DNA from: an uncultured Bacteroidales bacterium
GTDB taxonomy: Bacteria > Bacteroidota > Bacteroidia > Bacteroidales > Muribaculaceae
NCBI GenBank assembly: GCA_900542185.1
Contig: UQMZ01000010.1
Coordinates: forward strand, 26,011-90,010
Length of the DNA: 64,000 bases
Reading direction: 5' to 3'
Under the pieces are notes generated by a model that saw nothing but the letters and a program-made list of their open reading frames with translations, was not told where the DNA came from and did not search any database. Positions 24,297-34,097 of this stretch are shown here, piece by piece. Both the position numbers and the translations under genes were made by a program. Numbering within the stretch: the first letter of the stretch is position 1; every line of letters begins with the position of its first letter.

Positions 24297-25979
24297 TTAT
24301 TCAGCATAGTAGTCCACCGGGTCGAGACCCATCATGGGCGACGAGCTGGTTACGGCGGCAGGCACGGGAGCCTGGAACGCGCTGGCAGTGATCATGATGG
24401 GATTGTACATGGATCCCTCGTCGGTGCTGCTCACCATCTTGTAGTTGGCGGGATCGTTCTCCTGGGTCTTGTCCAGATTGCCGTTGGGGATGTACATCGC
24501 GCAACGGTTGATGCCGGTGCCGAAGCCGTTGTTAAGCCATTCCAGAGCCTTGGCTTCGCCTACGCGATAGCGATAGCGCTGGGTGTCGAACCATGTCTGG
24601 CTCTCGAAGGCCAGCTCGCGGCGACGCTCTTTCAGCAGCTCCTCGTAGGTCACGCTGCTTGCCTCGGGCACGCCGGCACGCTGACGCACCATGTTGTAAT
24701 ACTTCATGGCCGTGGCGTCCGAAGTCTGGTCGGCCGCGCCCATCACTGCCTCCACGTATGTCAGGTAAACGTCGGCCAGACGCATCAGATAGATGTTGTT
24801 GGCTGCATCCTGGTTGATGCCTACCATGCCGTCGCAGTCCGCGCCCTTGCCTATCAGGTACTTCTTGATGTGTGCGTTCATCTCGATGCGGCCCTCGATT
24901 TCCTCGCCGTCGGCATCGCGGTTGATGAGCTTGTAGGTGTAACCGCCCTGGGCTGTAGCCAGCTTGGGATAGTAGTCGCCCTGAGTCATGAATACCCACA
25001 TGCGGCGCTTGTCGCCGGCCTCGTACATCTTCTGCAGCGAGATTGTGGGCCCCTTGCCGCCACCCCACTGCTGGTCGGCTATGAGCGCGCTGCGGCTCCA
25101 GGCCACGTTGCGGGCGTTGCCGAAGGAGTAACCCTGCACGGCGCACTGGATGGCCAGGATGGACTCGGGACCGTTGTTGGCGGCTACGTCAAACAGAGTG
25201 GAATAGTCAATCTCGGTCAGCGCCTGGGTGTTGGTTATCACGTCCAGGGCGTCGGCGGCAGCCTTCTTATAGAGTGCGTCGCGATCCAAACCCAGGTCGG
25301 AATGCTGAGCCATAGTCACCGCTAACTTGGCGCGCAGCGCGCGGGCCTTGCGCTTGGTCAGACGGTATACGTCGGTATCGGTCTCGGGGAGGTTGTCGAC
25401 TGCGAAGTCCAGGTCTTCCATAGCGAAGCGGTATACGCTGGCCTGGGTGTTGCGGGGCTTCTCGAAGTTGCCGGCGCCTATGTCGGCGGAGTTATTCTCC
25501 ACGATGGGCACGTCGCGCCATACCTCGGTCAGCATATAGTACGCGTATCCGCGGATTCCGCGTGCCTCGGCCACTGCGTGCGTGATGTCGGTATCGGTGA
25601 TTGTGCCGCCGCATACCGGCGGGATGTCGTTGATGATGGAGTTGCAGAACAGTATCACGTTGTACAGGCCCTTCCAGCCCTCGTTGATGTAGGGGTTGGT
25701 GGGAGTATATGTACCGAAGTACCACTGGCCCTCCTGGTCGTAGGTATAGTACAGGTCGCCGTTGATCATGTCCATCTTCCACTGGAAGTTCATGTGGAAA
25801 TTGGACCATGTCTTGGACGCATAGAGCGTCATGGTGGTGGAGCGCAGGTTCTCGGGAGTAGTGTAGAACGTCTCCAGCACGGGCTTGTCGGCGGGGTTGA
25901 CGGTCAGGAAGTCGTCGCACGACGTCATGAATCCGCCCAGGGCAAGCGCGGCTACACCGCTCAATATTATATTCTTCAT
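24297..25979 (-). CDS. susD: SusD-family nutrient-binding outer membrane lipoprotein
   Basis: 560 residues with signal and lipobox (GGFMTSCDDFL). The SusD start 'LTVNPADKPVLETFYTTPENLRSTTMTLYAS' and TPR-like helices are present. The C-terminal signature 'RADVYLTYVEA' appears here as 'LMRLADVYLTYVEAVMGAADQ', followed by 'ERRRELAFESQTWFDTQRYRY'. It forms the lid over the SusC pore. It starts 21 bp after susC. The symbol is a family name; the specificity differs from the starch system. Confidence 0.95.
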   Translation of the reverse strand: MKNIILSGVAALALGGFMTSCDDFLTVNPADKPVLETFYTTPENLRSTTMTLYASKTWSNFHMNFQWKMDMINGDLYYTYDQEGQWYFGTYTPTNPYINEGWKGLYNVILFCNSIINDIPPVCGGTITDTDITHAVAEARGIRGYAYYMLTEVWRDVPIVENNSADIGAGNFEKPRNTQASVYRFAMEDLDFAVDNLPETDTDVYRLTKRKARALRAKLAVTMAQHSDLGLDRDALYKKAAADALDVITNTQALTEIDYSTLFDVAANNGPESILAIQCAVQGYSFGNARNVAWSRSALIADQQWGGGKGPTISLQKMYEAGDKRRMWVFMTQGDYYPKLATAQGGYTYKLINRDADGEEIEGRIEMNAHIKKYLIGKGADCDGMVGINQDAANNIYLMRLADVYLTYVEAVMGAADQTSDATAMKYYNMVRQRAGVPEASSVTYEELLKERRRELAFESQTWFDTQRYRYRVGEAKALEWLNNGFGTGINRCAMYIPNGNLDKTQENDPANYKMVSSTDEGSMYNPIMITASAFQAPVPAAVTSSSPMMGLDPVDYYAE

Positions 25980-26000
25980 TTGTGTTGTGCTCGTTTGAGG

Positions 26001-29000
26001 TTAGAAAGTGAGGTTTACACCTACGGTGTAGGTTCGCGGTGTAGGATAGCGGCCACGGTCGATATTCTGCAGCAGCGAGCTCTGGTTGAAGGCACCGATT
26101 TCAGGATCGTAACCCTTGTATTTGGTGAAAGTATATACGTTCTGGCAGTTGAAGTAAACGCGTGCCTGCTTTATGAATGCCTTGTGCAGCCATTTGTCCG
26201 GCAGGTTCCATGCCAGCGAGATGTTCTGTATGCGCAGATATGTACCGTCCTCTATCCAGCGGTCGGACATACGGTTGTTGCCGTTCACATCCAGGTTGGA
26301 GAAGCGGGGCACACCGTTGTGACCTTCCTTGAGGCGCACGTTGCTGATGGTCTCGGCAGCGTTGGGATCGATCAGCTCGGTCTGCGCGCGGTTCAGCACG
26401 CGTGTGCTCTGGTTGTCCCAGATGGAGTTGAGGCCCTCGGTGCGGAAGCGCGACCAGTTGAGGATGTCGCCGCCGAACTGGCCCTGCAGGCCGATGTTAA
26501 GCTCAAAGTCCTTCCATGTGAAGGTGTTGGTCCATCCGTAGGTCAACAGCGGGTTGGGGTCGCCGATAACCTTCTGGTCCTTGTCGTCGATGACGCCGTC
26601 GCCGTTCTGGTCCTTGAACTTGATGTCGCCGACCCATGCGCCGGACACCTTGTCGATCTTGTTGGCGTAGGGCACGTTGCCGCCGGTCTGGGTGGCGTGG
26701 GCTATGATGTCGGCCTCGTCGCGGAACAGGCCCTCGGTCTCGTAACCGTAGAACACGCCCATGGGCTGTCCTACCTTGAACATGGTACAGGTCTGGAACG
26801 CGGAGTACCAGTCTACGTTGCCGTAGATTACCTGGCTGTCGTCGTTAAGGGCCACAATCTTGTTCTTGTTGTGCGACAGGGTGATGCCGGAGAACCAGCG
26901 GAAGTTCTTGGTGATGACGGGGCGAGCGTTGAACTGCACGTCCACACCCACGTTGCGGGTCTGTCCCACGTTGGCGTAAGGAGGTGCTATTGAGCCCCAG
27001 CTGTCATCTACCGAGGGACCCATGTAGCTGGGCACGAACACCTGCATCAGCAGGTCCTTGGCCTGCTTGCGGTAGACGTCCACGGTCAGCTCGATGCGGT
27101 TGTCGAGAGCCGCGAAGTCAAGGCCGACGTTATACTGTTCGGATGCCTCCCACTTCAGGTCGGGGTTGGAGAGGTTCTGGGGATAGTATGCCGTGCCGTT
27201 GGGAGTCAGCATCGTGGCGAGTGCCGAACCGTAACGGTATGTGGAGATGTTGGAGTTACCCACCTGACCGTAACCGAGACGCAGCTTCAGGTTGTTCAGC
27301 CAGTAGGCCTTCTCCATGAACTTCTCGTTGCTGATGCGCCATGCCAGGGCCACAGAGGGGAACGTACCCCACTTCTTGTTGGCACCGAACTTGGAGGAGC
27401 CGTCACGACGAACCGTAACGGTAGCTAAGTAGCGCTGGTCGAACGCGTAGTTGGCACGCGCGAACACCGAAGCGGTGGTCTGGGCGTCCTTCCATCCGGA
27501 GTTGCTGACGAATTCGCCGTCCTCGCCCATCACGAAGATGTCGTCGGTCAGGAAGTTCTTCTTGATGATAGACGTACCGTTCCATGCGGCGCGTGAAACC
27601 TCGAAGCCGACCATGGCGGTGATGTCGTGCACGTCCTTGACGGTCTGATGATAGGTAAGGTAGTCCTTCTGCATCCAGTAGAAGTTATGGTCCTCGCGTT
27701 GCATCATCTGGTTGATGTTGTTTTCCACGACACCGAACTTATAGCGGGGGATGTAGGATTTGTTCTGGTTCTGCGAGGCGTCGAAGGCAAACTCGGCGCG
27801 GAAGTTGAAGAACTTCAGGAAGTCGACGCTACCGTAGAAGTTACCCATCACCTGCTGGCGGAGCAACTTGTTGTTGGTCTCCAGGGCAAGAGCCACGGGG
27901 TTCCATGTCGATGCGCCGTTCACAGTGTTGGGACCCGCCCAGTTTCCGTCGAAGTCACGCACGGGAACCGAGGGCATCATGGTCATGGCCTGCATGATAA
28001 CGCCATCCGATCCGTCCTGACGCGTGATGGTCTCGTCGGTGCGGGTGTACGCTAACGAACCGCCGAAGCGCAGCCAGTCGGTCACCTTCTGGTCTATGTT
28101 GAAACGGGTGTTGAAGCGGTTGAAGTCCGAACCGATGATGATACCCTGCTGGTCCATCCATCCGGCCGAGAGGGCGTACTGCGTCTTGTCGTTGCCGCCG
28201 TCCATTCCGAACTGATAGCTCTGCATGAACGCTGTGCGGTAGATCTCATCCTGCCAGTCCGTTCCACGGCCCAACAGCGAGATGTCGCTGTAAGTGTCGT
28301 CGTAATTGGTCTTGCTCAGGACGCCTTCGCTAAGAAGCTGGTTCTGATATGTAGCGTATTCGCGGAGGTTCATCATGTCAAGCTTCTTGGCGACCTGCTG
28401 CCAGGCCACGTAAGCGTCGAGGTGTATGTTGGTGCGTCCGGCCGAACCGCGGCGTGTGGTCACGATCACGACACCGTTGGCACCTGCCGCACCATAAATG
28501 GCGCAGGCCGAGGCATCCTTAAGGACGTCGATGCTGACGATATCGCTCGGGGCGATGGCAGCTAACGGATTGACGGTGGTCTGTCCGTTAGATCCGCCCA
28601 TCCAGTCGAAACCCTGGATGGAGTTGGAAGTGCTCATCGGCACACCGTCTATAATATAAAGGGGTTCGTTGGAGGAGTTGAGCGAGCTTGCACCACGGAT
28701 ACGGATGGAGGTCGCGCCGCCGGGGGCACCGGAGTTGGATGTTACCTGCACACCGGCCATCTTGCCCTGCAGCATCTGGTCGGCGTTGGTCACGACGGTC
28801 TGACGCATCTGGTCCTCCGACAGCGAAGCCACCGAGCCGGTCACGTCCGAACGCTTCTGCGTACCGTAACCCACAACCACTACCTCGCTCAGCGTGGCGG
28901 CGTCCTCCTTAAGACGGATGGTCACGTCGGTCTGGCCTTTCAGGTCGTAGGTCTGGGTGGTCATGCCCACATACGACACCACAAGCTGAGCCTTGTTGCT

Positions 29001-29210
29001 CTTAACATTGACTTTGAACTTACCGTCGATGTCGGTAGCCGTTCCGTTACCGGGTACGCCCTTCTCCATCACGGTGGCGCCTATCACCGGCTCGCCGGTG
29101 TCGTCGATGACCGTTCCCTGCACCGCTACCTGCGCCATTGCCGCACTTGTGGTGCCACAGAGAACCAACGCCATCAACGCGCGTGTCACACGTTTGAAAA
29201 TCGTTCTCAT
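26001..29210 (-). CDS. susC: SusC-family TonB-dependent transporter
   Basis: Outer-membrane oligosaccharide importer, 1069 residues. A signal peptide (to about residue 26) is followed by a carboxypeptidase-D regulatory-like domain (VQGTVIDDTGEPVIGATVMEKG...). Then come a TonB-box-like 'LSEVVVVGYGTQKRSDVTGSV', a plug with 'GAPGGATSIRIRGASSLNSSNEPLYIIDG', and a barrel ending TYTVGVNLTF with terminal Phe. First gene of the five-gene operon. No HTCS, SusR or ECF regulator is adjacent, so control comes from elsewhere or from genes outside the window. Confidence 0.96.
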   Translation of the reverse strand: MRTIFKRVTRALMALVLCGTTSAAMAQVAVQGTVIDDTGEPVIGATVMEKGVPGNGTATDIDGKFKVNVKSNKAQLVVSYVGMTTQTYDLKGQTDVTIRLKEDAATLSEVVVVGYGTQKRSDVTGSVASLSEDQMRQTVVTNADQMLQGKMAGVQVTSNSGAPGGATSIRIRGASSLNSSNEPLYIIDGVPMSTSNSIQGFDWMGGSNGQTTVNPLAAIAPSDIVSIDVLKDASACAIYGAAGANGVVIVTTRRGSAGRTNIHLDAYVAWQQVAKKLDMMNLREYATYQNQLLSEGVLSKTNYDDTYSDISLLGRGTDWQDEIYRTAFMQSYQFGMDGGNDKTQYALSAGWMDQQGIIIGSDFNRFNTRFNIDQKVTDWLRFGGSLAYTRTDETITRQDGSDGVIMQAMTMMPSVPVRDFDGNWAGPNTVNGASTWNPVALALETNNKLLRQQVMGNFYGSVDFLKFFNFRAEFAFDASQNQNKSYIPRYKFGVVENNINQMMQREDHNFYWMQKDYLTYHQTVKDVHDITAMVGFEVSRAAWNGTSIIKKNFLTDDIFVMGEDGEFVSNSGWKDAQTTASVFARANYAFDQRYLATVTVRRDGSSKFGANKKWGTFPSVALAWRISNEKFMEKAYWLNNLKLRLGYGQVGNSNISTYRYGSALATMLTPNGTAYYPQNLSNPDLKWEASEQYNVGLDFAALDNRIELTVDVYRKQAKDLLMQVFVPSYMGPSVDDSWGSIAPPYANVGQTRNVGVDVQFNARPVITKNFRWFSGITLSHNKNKIVALNDDSQVIYGNVDWYSAFQTCTMFKVGQPMGVFYGYETEGLFRDEADIIAHATQTGGNVPYANKIDKVSGAWVGDIKFKDQNGDGVIDDKDQKVIGDPNPLLTYGWTNTFTWKDFELNIGLQGQFGGDILNWSRFRTEGLNSIWDNQSTRVLNRAQTELIDPNAAETISNVRLKEGHNGVPRFSNLDVNGNNRMSDRWIEDGTYLRIQNISLAWNLPDKWLHKAFIKQARVYFNCQNVYTFTKYKGYDPEIGAFNQSSLLQNIDRGRYPTPRTYTVGVNLTF

Positions 29211-29716
29211 TAGGTGATTTAGTTTATTATTGTATTATGTTTCCAGTTCTGTTGCTGTTGCATATTTACGTTCGTTTCTATCGTCGAAGCAGTCACAGTC
29301 ACTTCGTTCGGCCGTAAATATCCTGCGGTCGTGAGTTGTTCATCCGGCTTATGAAGCCCTTTGAGTTTTTCACGGTTGCAAAGTTACATACTGCCGTCCG
29401 AAATTTATGATACTATTTTGACATTTGTTGTTTAACTTAATTTAAAGTGTGTTTTACTGCTGCAATCGGCGTGTCATACGCCTCCAGCAGCTTGTCATCG
29501 GCATTTACGATGTTCTTATTTATAATACTGGAATTGTTAAATCATGATGCAGTGTTACGGATTCGTTAATATCTATCGCTGTTTTCTATCGTTAATGTTA
29601 TGATTTCTGTAATTTTACTATCGTTTCGGCGTGTGTTTGTGACATTATGTCAAATCAAGATGTTGGTTTTTTATTGCTTAATACAGGGGTTTCGTTTCAT
29701 TTTGCTGCAAATATAG
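29211..29716. other. Upstream region of the susC operon
   Basis: About 500 bp without a gene. It holds the susC promoter candidate at 29379-29386 and a second minus-strand TATATTTG box (29708-29715) with no matching -33 element. The middle part (about 29455-29640) is A/T-rich and shows nothing else I can name; a leader RNA controlling susC is possible but not supported by a specific structure. Confidence 0.4.
29379..29386 (-). promoter_or_regulatory. Candidate susC -7 element
   Basis: TAACTTTG on the minus strand, an exact TAnnTTTG match, about 170 bp upstream of the susC ATG. There is no clear TTTG at 19-21 bp, as expected of activator-dependent utilisation operons. Confidence 0.45.
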
Positions 29717-29759
29717 TATAAAAATGGCGACCCACATAGAGGCCGCCACCATATTTATA
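29717..29759 (-). terminator. Terminator of the HdeD-like gene
   Basis: An imperfect hairpin in which TATAAATATGGTGGCGG pairs with CGCCATTTTTATA across a central loop, 25 bp after the stop codon on the minus strand. T-rich on the exit side. Confidence 0.5.
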
Positions 29760-29783
29760 CTATTTTAGCAGAAATTAAGGACC

Positions 29784-30359
29784 TTAAAGGATTCCTCCCG
29801 AGAACTTGCCTAAACGTTTCATGGCGAACGAGAAACAGATACGGTATATGCCGTAAGTCAGCAGCGAGATGCCCAGCCATACCCATTCGATGTAGAGGCT
29901 CTCTACGGGATTTACCAGGAATATCATCGAGAAACCGATGGTACAGAACAGCATCACGATCATCCATACCACCCACCAGGGATTGTACTTTATCATCATG
30001 CAGCTCTCCACCACGCCGTCGATGGCCACGACCAGGATCCATATTCCTATTATATACATGAATGTGATGACCAGCTCCGGCATCGGTATGCAGAACATCC
30101 AGATGCCGCATAGCAGTTCCAGTATTCCGAGGAACAGGCTCCATCCCCATTGCGAATAGAGACCGCTCACCGAGAACGCGAACGTGAAGTTAAGCACGCC
30201 GGCAGCGCACATACATGCCGCGAACACATACGCCAGAATCGGCAGCGACTGCGACGGATCGCACAGACACCAGATTCCGAAGCCTATAGCCAATAAACCC
30301 GTGAGCATGGGTATCCACCAATAACGGCTCACGAGACCCTTTTCTGTAATTCTTGCCAT
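29784..30359 (-). CDS. HdeD/DUF308 family membrane protein
   Basis: About 191 residues from the ATG at 30359 (MARITEKGLVSRYWW); a longer frame to 30404 is less likely. Six hydrophobic segments in three helix pairs with repeated 'G.W.L..P' motifs (FGIWCLCDPSQSLPILAYVF; CGIWMFCIPMPELVITFMY; FSMIFLVNPVESLYIEW) are typical of HdeD-like proteins. Family members are linked to acid or stress resistance in enterobacteria; the role here is unknown. Monocistronic. Confidence 0.8.
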   Translation of the reverse strand: MARITEKGLVSRYWWIPMLTGLLAIGFGIWCLCDPSQSLPILAYVFAACMCAAGVLNFTFAFSVSGLYSQWGWSLFLGILELLCGIWMFCIPMPELVITFMYIIGIWILVVAIDGVVESCMMIKYNPWWVVWMIVMLFCTIGFSMIFLVNPVESLYIEWVWLGISLLTYGIYRICFSFAMKRLGKFSGGIL

Positions 30360-30509
30360 AATGATATGTTTTTTATAGTATTTAGTATTCTGCTGTTTTA
30401 ACAATCGGTAACACTTACATGTTCAACCCCGTCTCCCCGTTTCGCCATTTGGGAACTCAGGGCCTGTTCCTTATAGAATAGATAAAACTGTAAGTATTTG
30501 TTCATTTTC

Positions 30510-30592
30510 ATGTAGGGCTGCTCACTGGTGCAGCCTTCCCTGCGACTGCCGGCAACTCCATTGGCAAGTTGCTCAGGGGAACACCCCTACAT
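30510..30592. repeat. Structured GC-rich palindromic element
   Basis: Outer arms ATGTAGGG (30510-30517) and CCCTACAT (30585-30592) enclose two inner stems, CTGC..GCAG and CAACT..AGTTG. The GC-rich block stands out from A/T-rich flanks. It could be a decayed miniature element or a structured RNA; no other copy is in the window. Confidence 0.5.
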
Positions 30593-30756
30593 ATCGAAAT
30601 GTTCATTTACTTTGTGCGTGAACTATAACCCGAAATATTCATACAGATGCGTCGAAAATCAGGACAAATGATTAAGATGGAGGAAAAATCGGATGCTTGT
30701 AACAAATGGAGTAGAAAATGACGTATTTATTGATATTATAAAATCGGATATCGGTG

Positions 30757-30764
30757 TAATTTTG
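30757..30764 (+). promoter_or_regulatory. Candidate -7 element of the PI-PLC-like gene
   Basis: TAATTTTG, an exact -7 match, 67 bp before the ATG. A partial -33 (TTG, 30730-30732) is at 24 bp. Confidence 0.5.
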
Positions 30765-30831
30765 CCGTAACGATAGCGAAGAAATAACCGTCATTGTAAA
30801 CGACAATAGCATCAATAACAACATTAATATC

Positions 30832-33800
30832 ATGAAGAAACTTCTTCTTGCAAGCGTGCTTGCATTGTCAAGCACAGTTGCCTTCCGGAGCATGGCTTGG
30901 ACAGGCAACGACTGGATGTCGGAATTGCCCGACAACGCCTATGTGGCACAGGTGTCGATTCCGGGCACACACGATTCCGCAACCGGCAATGGATGCACAT
31001 TGGAATCCTTTTCAAAGACTCAGGCACTGCCGCTCGACAAGCAGCTTGAGCTCGGTATCCGTGCATTCGACTTCCGTCCGAAAGTAAACGGCAACACCCT
31101 TAACGCTCAGCATGGCATTGCTGTCTGCAACATCACATTCGACGCGGCAATGAAAGATGTGATCGCCAAATTCCTGAACGAGCATCCCACGGAATTTGTA
31201 GTGCTTCACCTGCTGTATGCCAACGATTTCGACAAAGACAAGGCCAATTATGCCCGTTTGCTCAAGACACTGTTCGAAAGCAACGAACTGAATGGTAAAG
31301 CTGTAGCATTCCGCCGCGATCTCACCGTAGGCGAAATGCGTGGCAAAATACTTGTTCTGAGCCGCGACCGCTATGCCGACCAGCCCTATTTCGGCGCGTT
31401 TATGGACAACTGGAGCGAGGAGTTCAACGGCGTCTCTGACCGCAGCCGCATCATCGGCGCTTCGGGCGACGAGATGAACAACTCGAAGCTCTTTGTCCAG
31501 GACCGTGCAAAAACTAACGGCGACAACACAGAGAAAACCACTTTCATGACCCGTCTGCTGGACTTCACAACACGCCACAACATCAACGGCGATCCCGCAA
31601 ACCTTGTATGGGCCTTCAACTTCCTGTCGTCATATTCAAACGATCCTTCCACGGCATCAAGTTATAAGGCTAACGCCACTGTATTCAACAAGATCTTCGC
31701 AGATTATATGGGTTCGGCGAGCAACATGGCCGGTCCTACAGGTTTGGTGATGATGGATCAGGTCGGAACCGACGAAACCAACGGCAACGCATCGGTTAAG
31801 GCCGTAATCGACAACAATTTCAAATATCTCGTCAATACAACTGAAGCTACGGCCGCTAAGGGCGGGACCCCCCAATTCCGTCTTGACAAGGCATGGCTTC
31901 AGGCTGACGGCATGTATTACAACTGCGGTGGCGACAAGGCTCTTCCCATAATCGCCGACTTCGACGGCGATGGTCGCATGGACTTCTACTGCAGCGGACA
32001 ATCCTGGGAATGTGATGACAATAACAACTGGAACTGGGGCGATGCCTCTTATATGGCGTTCAACAAGGGATTCGGACATCCATACGGTTTTGAGGCATAC
32101 GACAATTCAGGCGTAAAGCGTGGAGAGCCACGTGACGCTTCCAATAAAGAAGACTTCCTCCCGATCGTTTATGGCGCTCAGGTACGTGCATTGGCCGACC
32201 TTAACCAGGACGGTGCCGTGGACTTCATGCTTTGGGACTGCGACCAGCATGGATGGGGTACTTATCAAAAGCACACACCATGGGGCGACCCCAACAATCA
32301 TGTGTTGATCAATAACGGCAACGGCTCCAAGTTCAGCATGATCGAAGGCTATCCCAACAATATCGCCAACAACAAGCACAACGACTGGGGTTGCTCGCTT
32401 CCCGGCAAATACCATCGCCTTTCTGTAGCAGATGCCAACGGTGACGGCTATCCCGACATTCTTATGGTAACCGAAAACGGCACCTATGCCGGCGGCTGGT
32501 ACGATAAAAATGGAACTTCCCTCTTCATCAACAACGGCGACAATACATTTGAACGTAAATACATCGCCTCGAATCGTAATACCTATGCCACATCGCTCTT
32601 CGGAGATTTCAACTGCGACGGATATCCCGACATCCTGTTGAACGGATGGCATGACGCAATCACCGACGACTTCGGCAATACAATAGATGGCGGATGGGAA
32701 CTCGTCATCATGACCAACGACGGTAAAGGCAATTTCTCCTTAGCTTACCACAGCAACGCCTACGGCAAGAACGATGACAATGGCAAGGAGACCGCAATCC
32801 ATGTAATTGACTATGACCAGGACGGCAAACAGGATATTCTCTTGATCGGAACAACCAACTCAAACAGCTTCAACAACAGCAACGGCCGCGATGCCAAAGT
32901 GGCCTTCATACTTCGCAATGAATCCGACGAAACGGGCGTGAAGTTCAGCGAGGTTCTTACCGACCTGCACGCCGCGTCAGAGGCCATGGCGCGCACTTCC
33001 ATCCTTGCAGACTTCAACGGCGACGGCTTCGTTGACTATCTCGCCGACGGTTGGGGTCTCCCCAAAAATGATTGGTCTAACGGATCATACCTCTCCTACA
33101 GCCAGGGAAAATACAACAATAACTACGGCCTTGCCGATGGTGTGATCAAAAAGATGAATTATAACGATGAAGAAGTAGAAGAGGAGCAGTGTTGGATAAC
33201 CTTCGGCGACATCGACGGCGACGGTATGCTTGACATCATCTCGCCCAATGGCTCCAACGCTCCCCGCATATACCTCAACCGCACACTCGAAGGTAAGAAT
33301 CAGGTGCCTCAGGTACCCGCTGCTCCCGAAAACCTCAATCTGACTTTTGACAATGACAAGAATCGTGTCAATATCAGCTGGGACAAGATGACCACACCCT
33401 CCGGCAGCAAGGCTGTCTACAACACCTATATCCGTCCTGTCAACAACGATGGTCGCGCCATTACAAAAACCTTCATGCGCGTTCCCGCCAACATCGAGTC
33501 CGGTAAACTCAAGGCCTATAGCGATTGGAGCTCATTCCTCCCCGACGAGAAATGCTTCTTCGAGAACCTCGAAGACGGACAATACGAGGTAGGCGTGCAG
33601 TCTGTTGGTTACAACTACGGCGCCTCGAAGTTCACGACTCAGCAGTTTACCGTCGGCAACGGCGGCATAACCACCGGCATTAACGGCACTATAGCTGAAG
33701 AAATGAAAAAGACGGTGAATGTCTACAACATGCAGGGCATCCTCGTCCGTCAGGGCGTAGAACGTGCCGGCGCACTCGACGGCCTCTCAGGCGGCATCTA

Positions 33801-33834
33801 CATCGTCAACGGCAAAAAAATCCTGAAACGGTAA
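30832..33834 (+). CDS. Secreted PI-PLC X-domain protein with FG-GAP repeats
   Basis: 1000 residues. After a signal peptide (to about residue 22) comes a phosphatidylinositol-specific phospholipase C-like domain (about 25-340). Its catalytic pair is His47 in 'QVSIPGTHDSATG' and His94 in 'NTLNAQHGIAVCN', with 'GIRAFDFRPKVNG' between. Seven FG-GAP/VCBS-type calcium loops follow (for example ADFDGDGRMDF, ADANGDGYPDIL, GDIDGDGMLDII; about 370-820). Then a fibronectin-III-like domain (about 830-945) and a type IX-like sorting tail (VYNMQGILVRQGVERAGALDGLSGGIYIVNGKK). It likely cleaves phosphoinositide or a GPI-type linkage outside the cell; the host-directed role is inference. Confidence 0.88.
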   Translation: MKKLLLASVLALSSTVAFRSMAWTGNDWMSELPDNAYVAQVSIPGTHDSATGNGCTLESFSKTQALPLDKQLELGIRAFDFRPKVNGNTLNAQHGIAVCNITFDAAMKDVIAKFLNEHPTEFVVLHLLYANDFDKDKANYARLLKTLFESNELNGKAVAFRRDLTVGEMRGKILVLSRDRYADQPYFGAFMDNWSEEFNGVSDRSRIIGASGDEMNNSKLFVQDRAKTNGDNTEKTTFMTRLLDFTTRHNINGDPANLVWAFNFLSSYSNDPSTASSYKANATVFNKIFADYMGSASNMAGPTGLVMMDQVGTDETNGNASVKAVIDNNFKYLVNTTEATAAKGGTPQFRLDKAWLQADGMYYNCGGDKALPIIADFDGDGRMDFYCSGQSWECDDNNNWNWGDASYMAFNKGFGHPYGFEAYDNSGVKRGEPRDASNKEDFLPIVYGAQVRALADLNQDGAVDFMLWDCDQHGWGTYQKHTPWGDPNNHVLINNGNGSKFSMIEGYPNNIANNKHNDWGCSLPGKYHRLSVADANGDGYPDILMVTENGTYAGGWYDKNGTSLFINNGDNTFERKYIASNRNTYATSLFGDFNCDGYPDILLNGWHDAITDDFGNTIDGGWELVIMTNDGKGNFSLAYHSNAYGKNDDNGKETAIHVIDYDQDGKQDILLIGTTNSNSFNNSNGRDAKVAFILRNESDETGVKFSEVLTDLHAASEAMARTSILADFNGDGFVDYLADGWGLPKNDWSNGSYLSYSQGKYNNNYGLADGVIKKMNYNDEEVEEEQCWITFGDIDGDGMLDIISPNGSNAPRIYLNRTLEGKNQVPQVPAAPENLNLTFDNDKNRVNISWDKMTTPSGSKAVYNTYIRPVNNDGRAITKTFMRVPANIESGKLKAYSDWSSFLPDEKCFFENLEDGQYEVGVQSVGYNYGASKFTTQQFTVGNGGITTGINGTIAEEMKKTVNVYNMQGILVRQGVERAGALDGLSGGIYIVNGKKILKR

Positions 33835-33854
33835 TATTACCCCATACACCGCGC

Positions 33855-33890
33855 ATCGGTCGATTCCCACCCGAATCGACCGATTTTTTG
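33855..33890 (+). terminator. Terminator of the PI-PLC-like gene
   Basis: Perfect 12-bp arms ATCGGTCGATTC/GAATCGACCGAT with a 6-nt loop and a T6 tail, 20 bp after the stop. Confidence 0.88.
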
Positions 33891-34097
33891 TTAAACTTCT
33901 TGTCAGTTTCTTTGCGTGGTTCGGAGAGGCTGCGCTACTATGCGCCGACCCGAGGCGATGAATTGTAAAACTTATGGCGCGTGATTTGTGTTATAATTTC
34001 AGAACCGAATTTAATTAATTTTAAGTAATGTTGAATGTGGAATTTTGAATGTTGCATTCCGCATTATGAATTCTGAACTTTATAAATCTCTCACTAT

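Larger units (their letters stand above)
30360..30831. other. Divergent intergenic region
   Basis: A 472-bp gap between the HdeD-like gene and the PI-PLC-like gene. It contains a structured element at 30510-30592 and the promoter box at 30757-30764. The rest is A/T-rich with no recognisable feature. Confidence 0.5.

Noticed and set aside
25578..26993. 471-residue plus-strand frame
   Set aside because: Antisense to susD and susC; composition and lack of homology mark it as a shadow.
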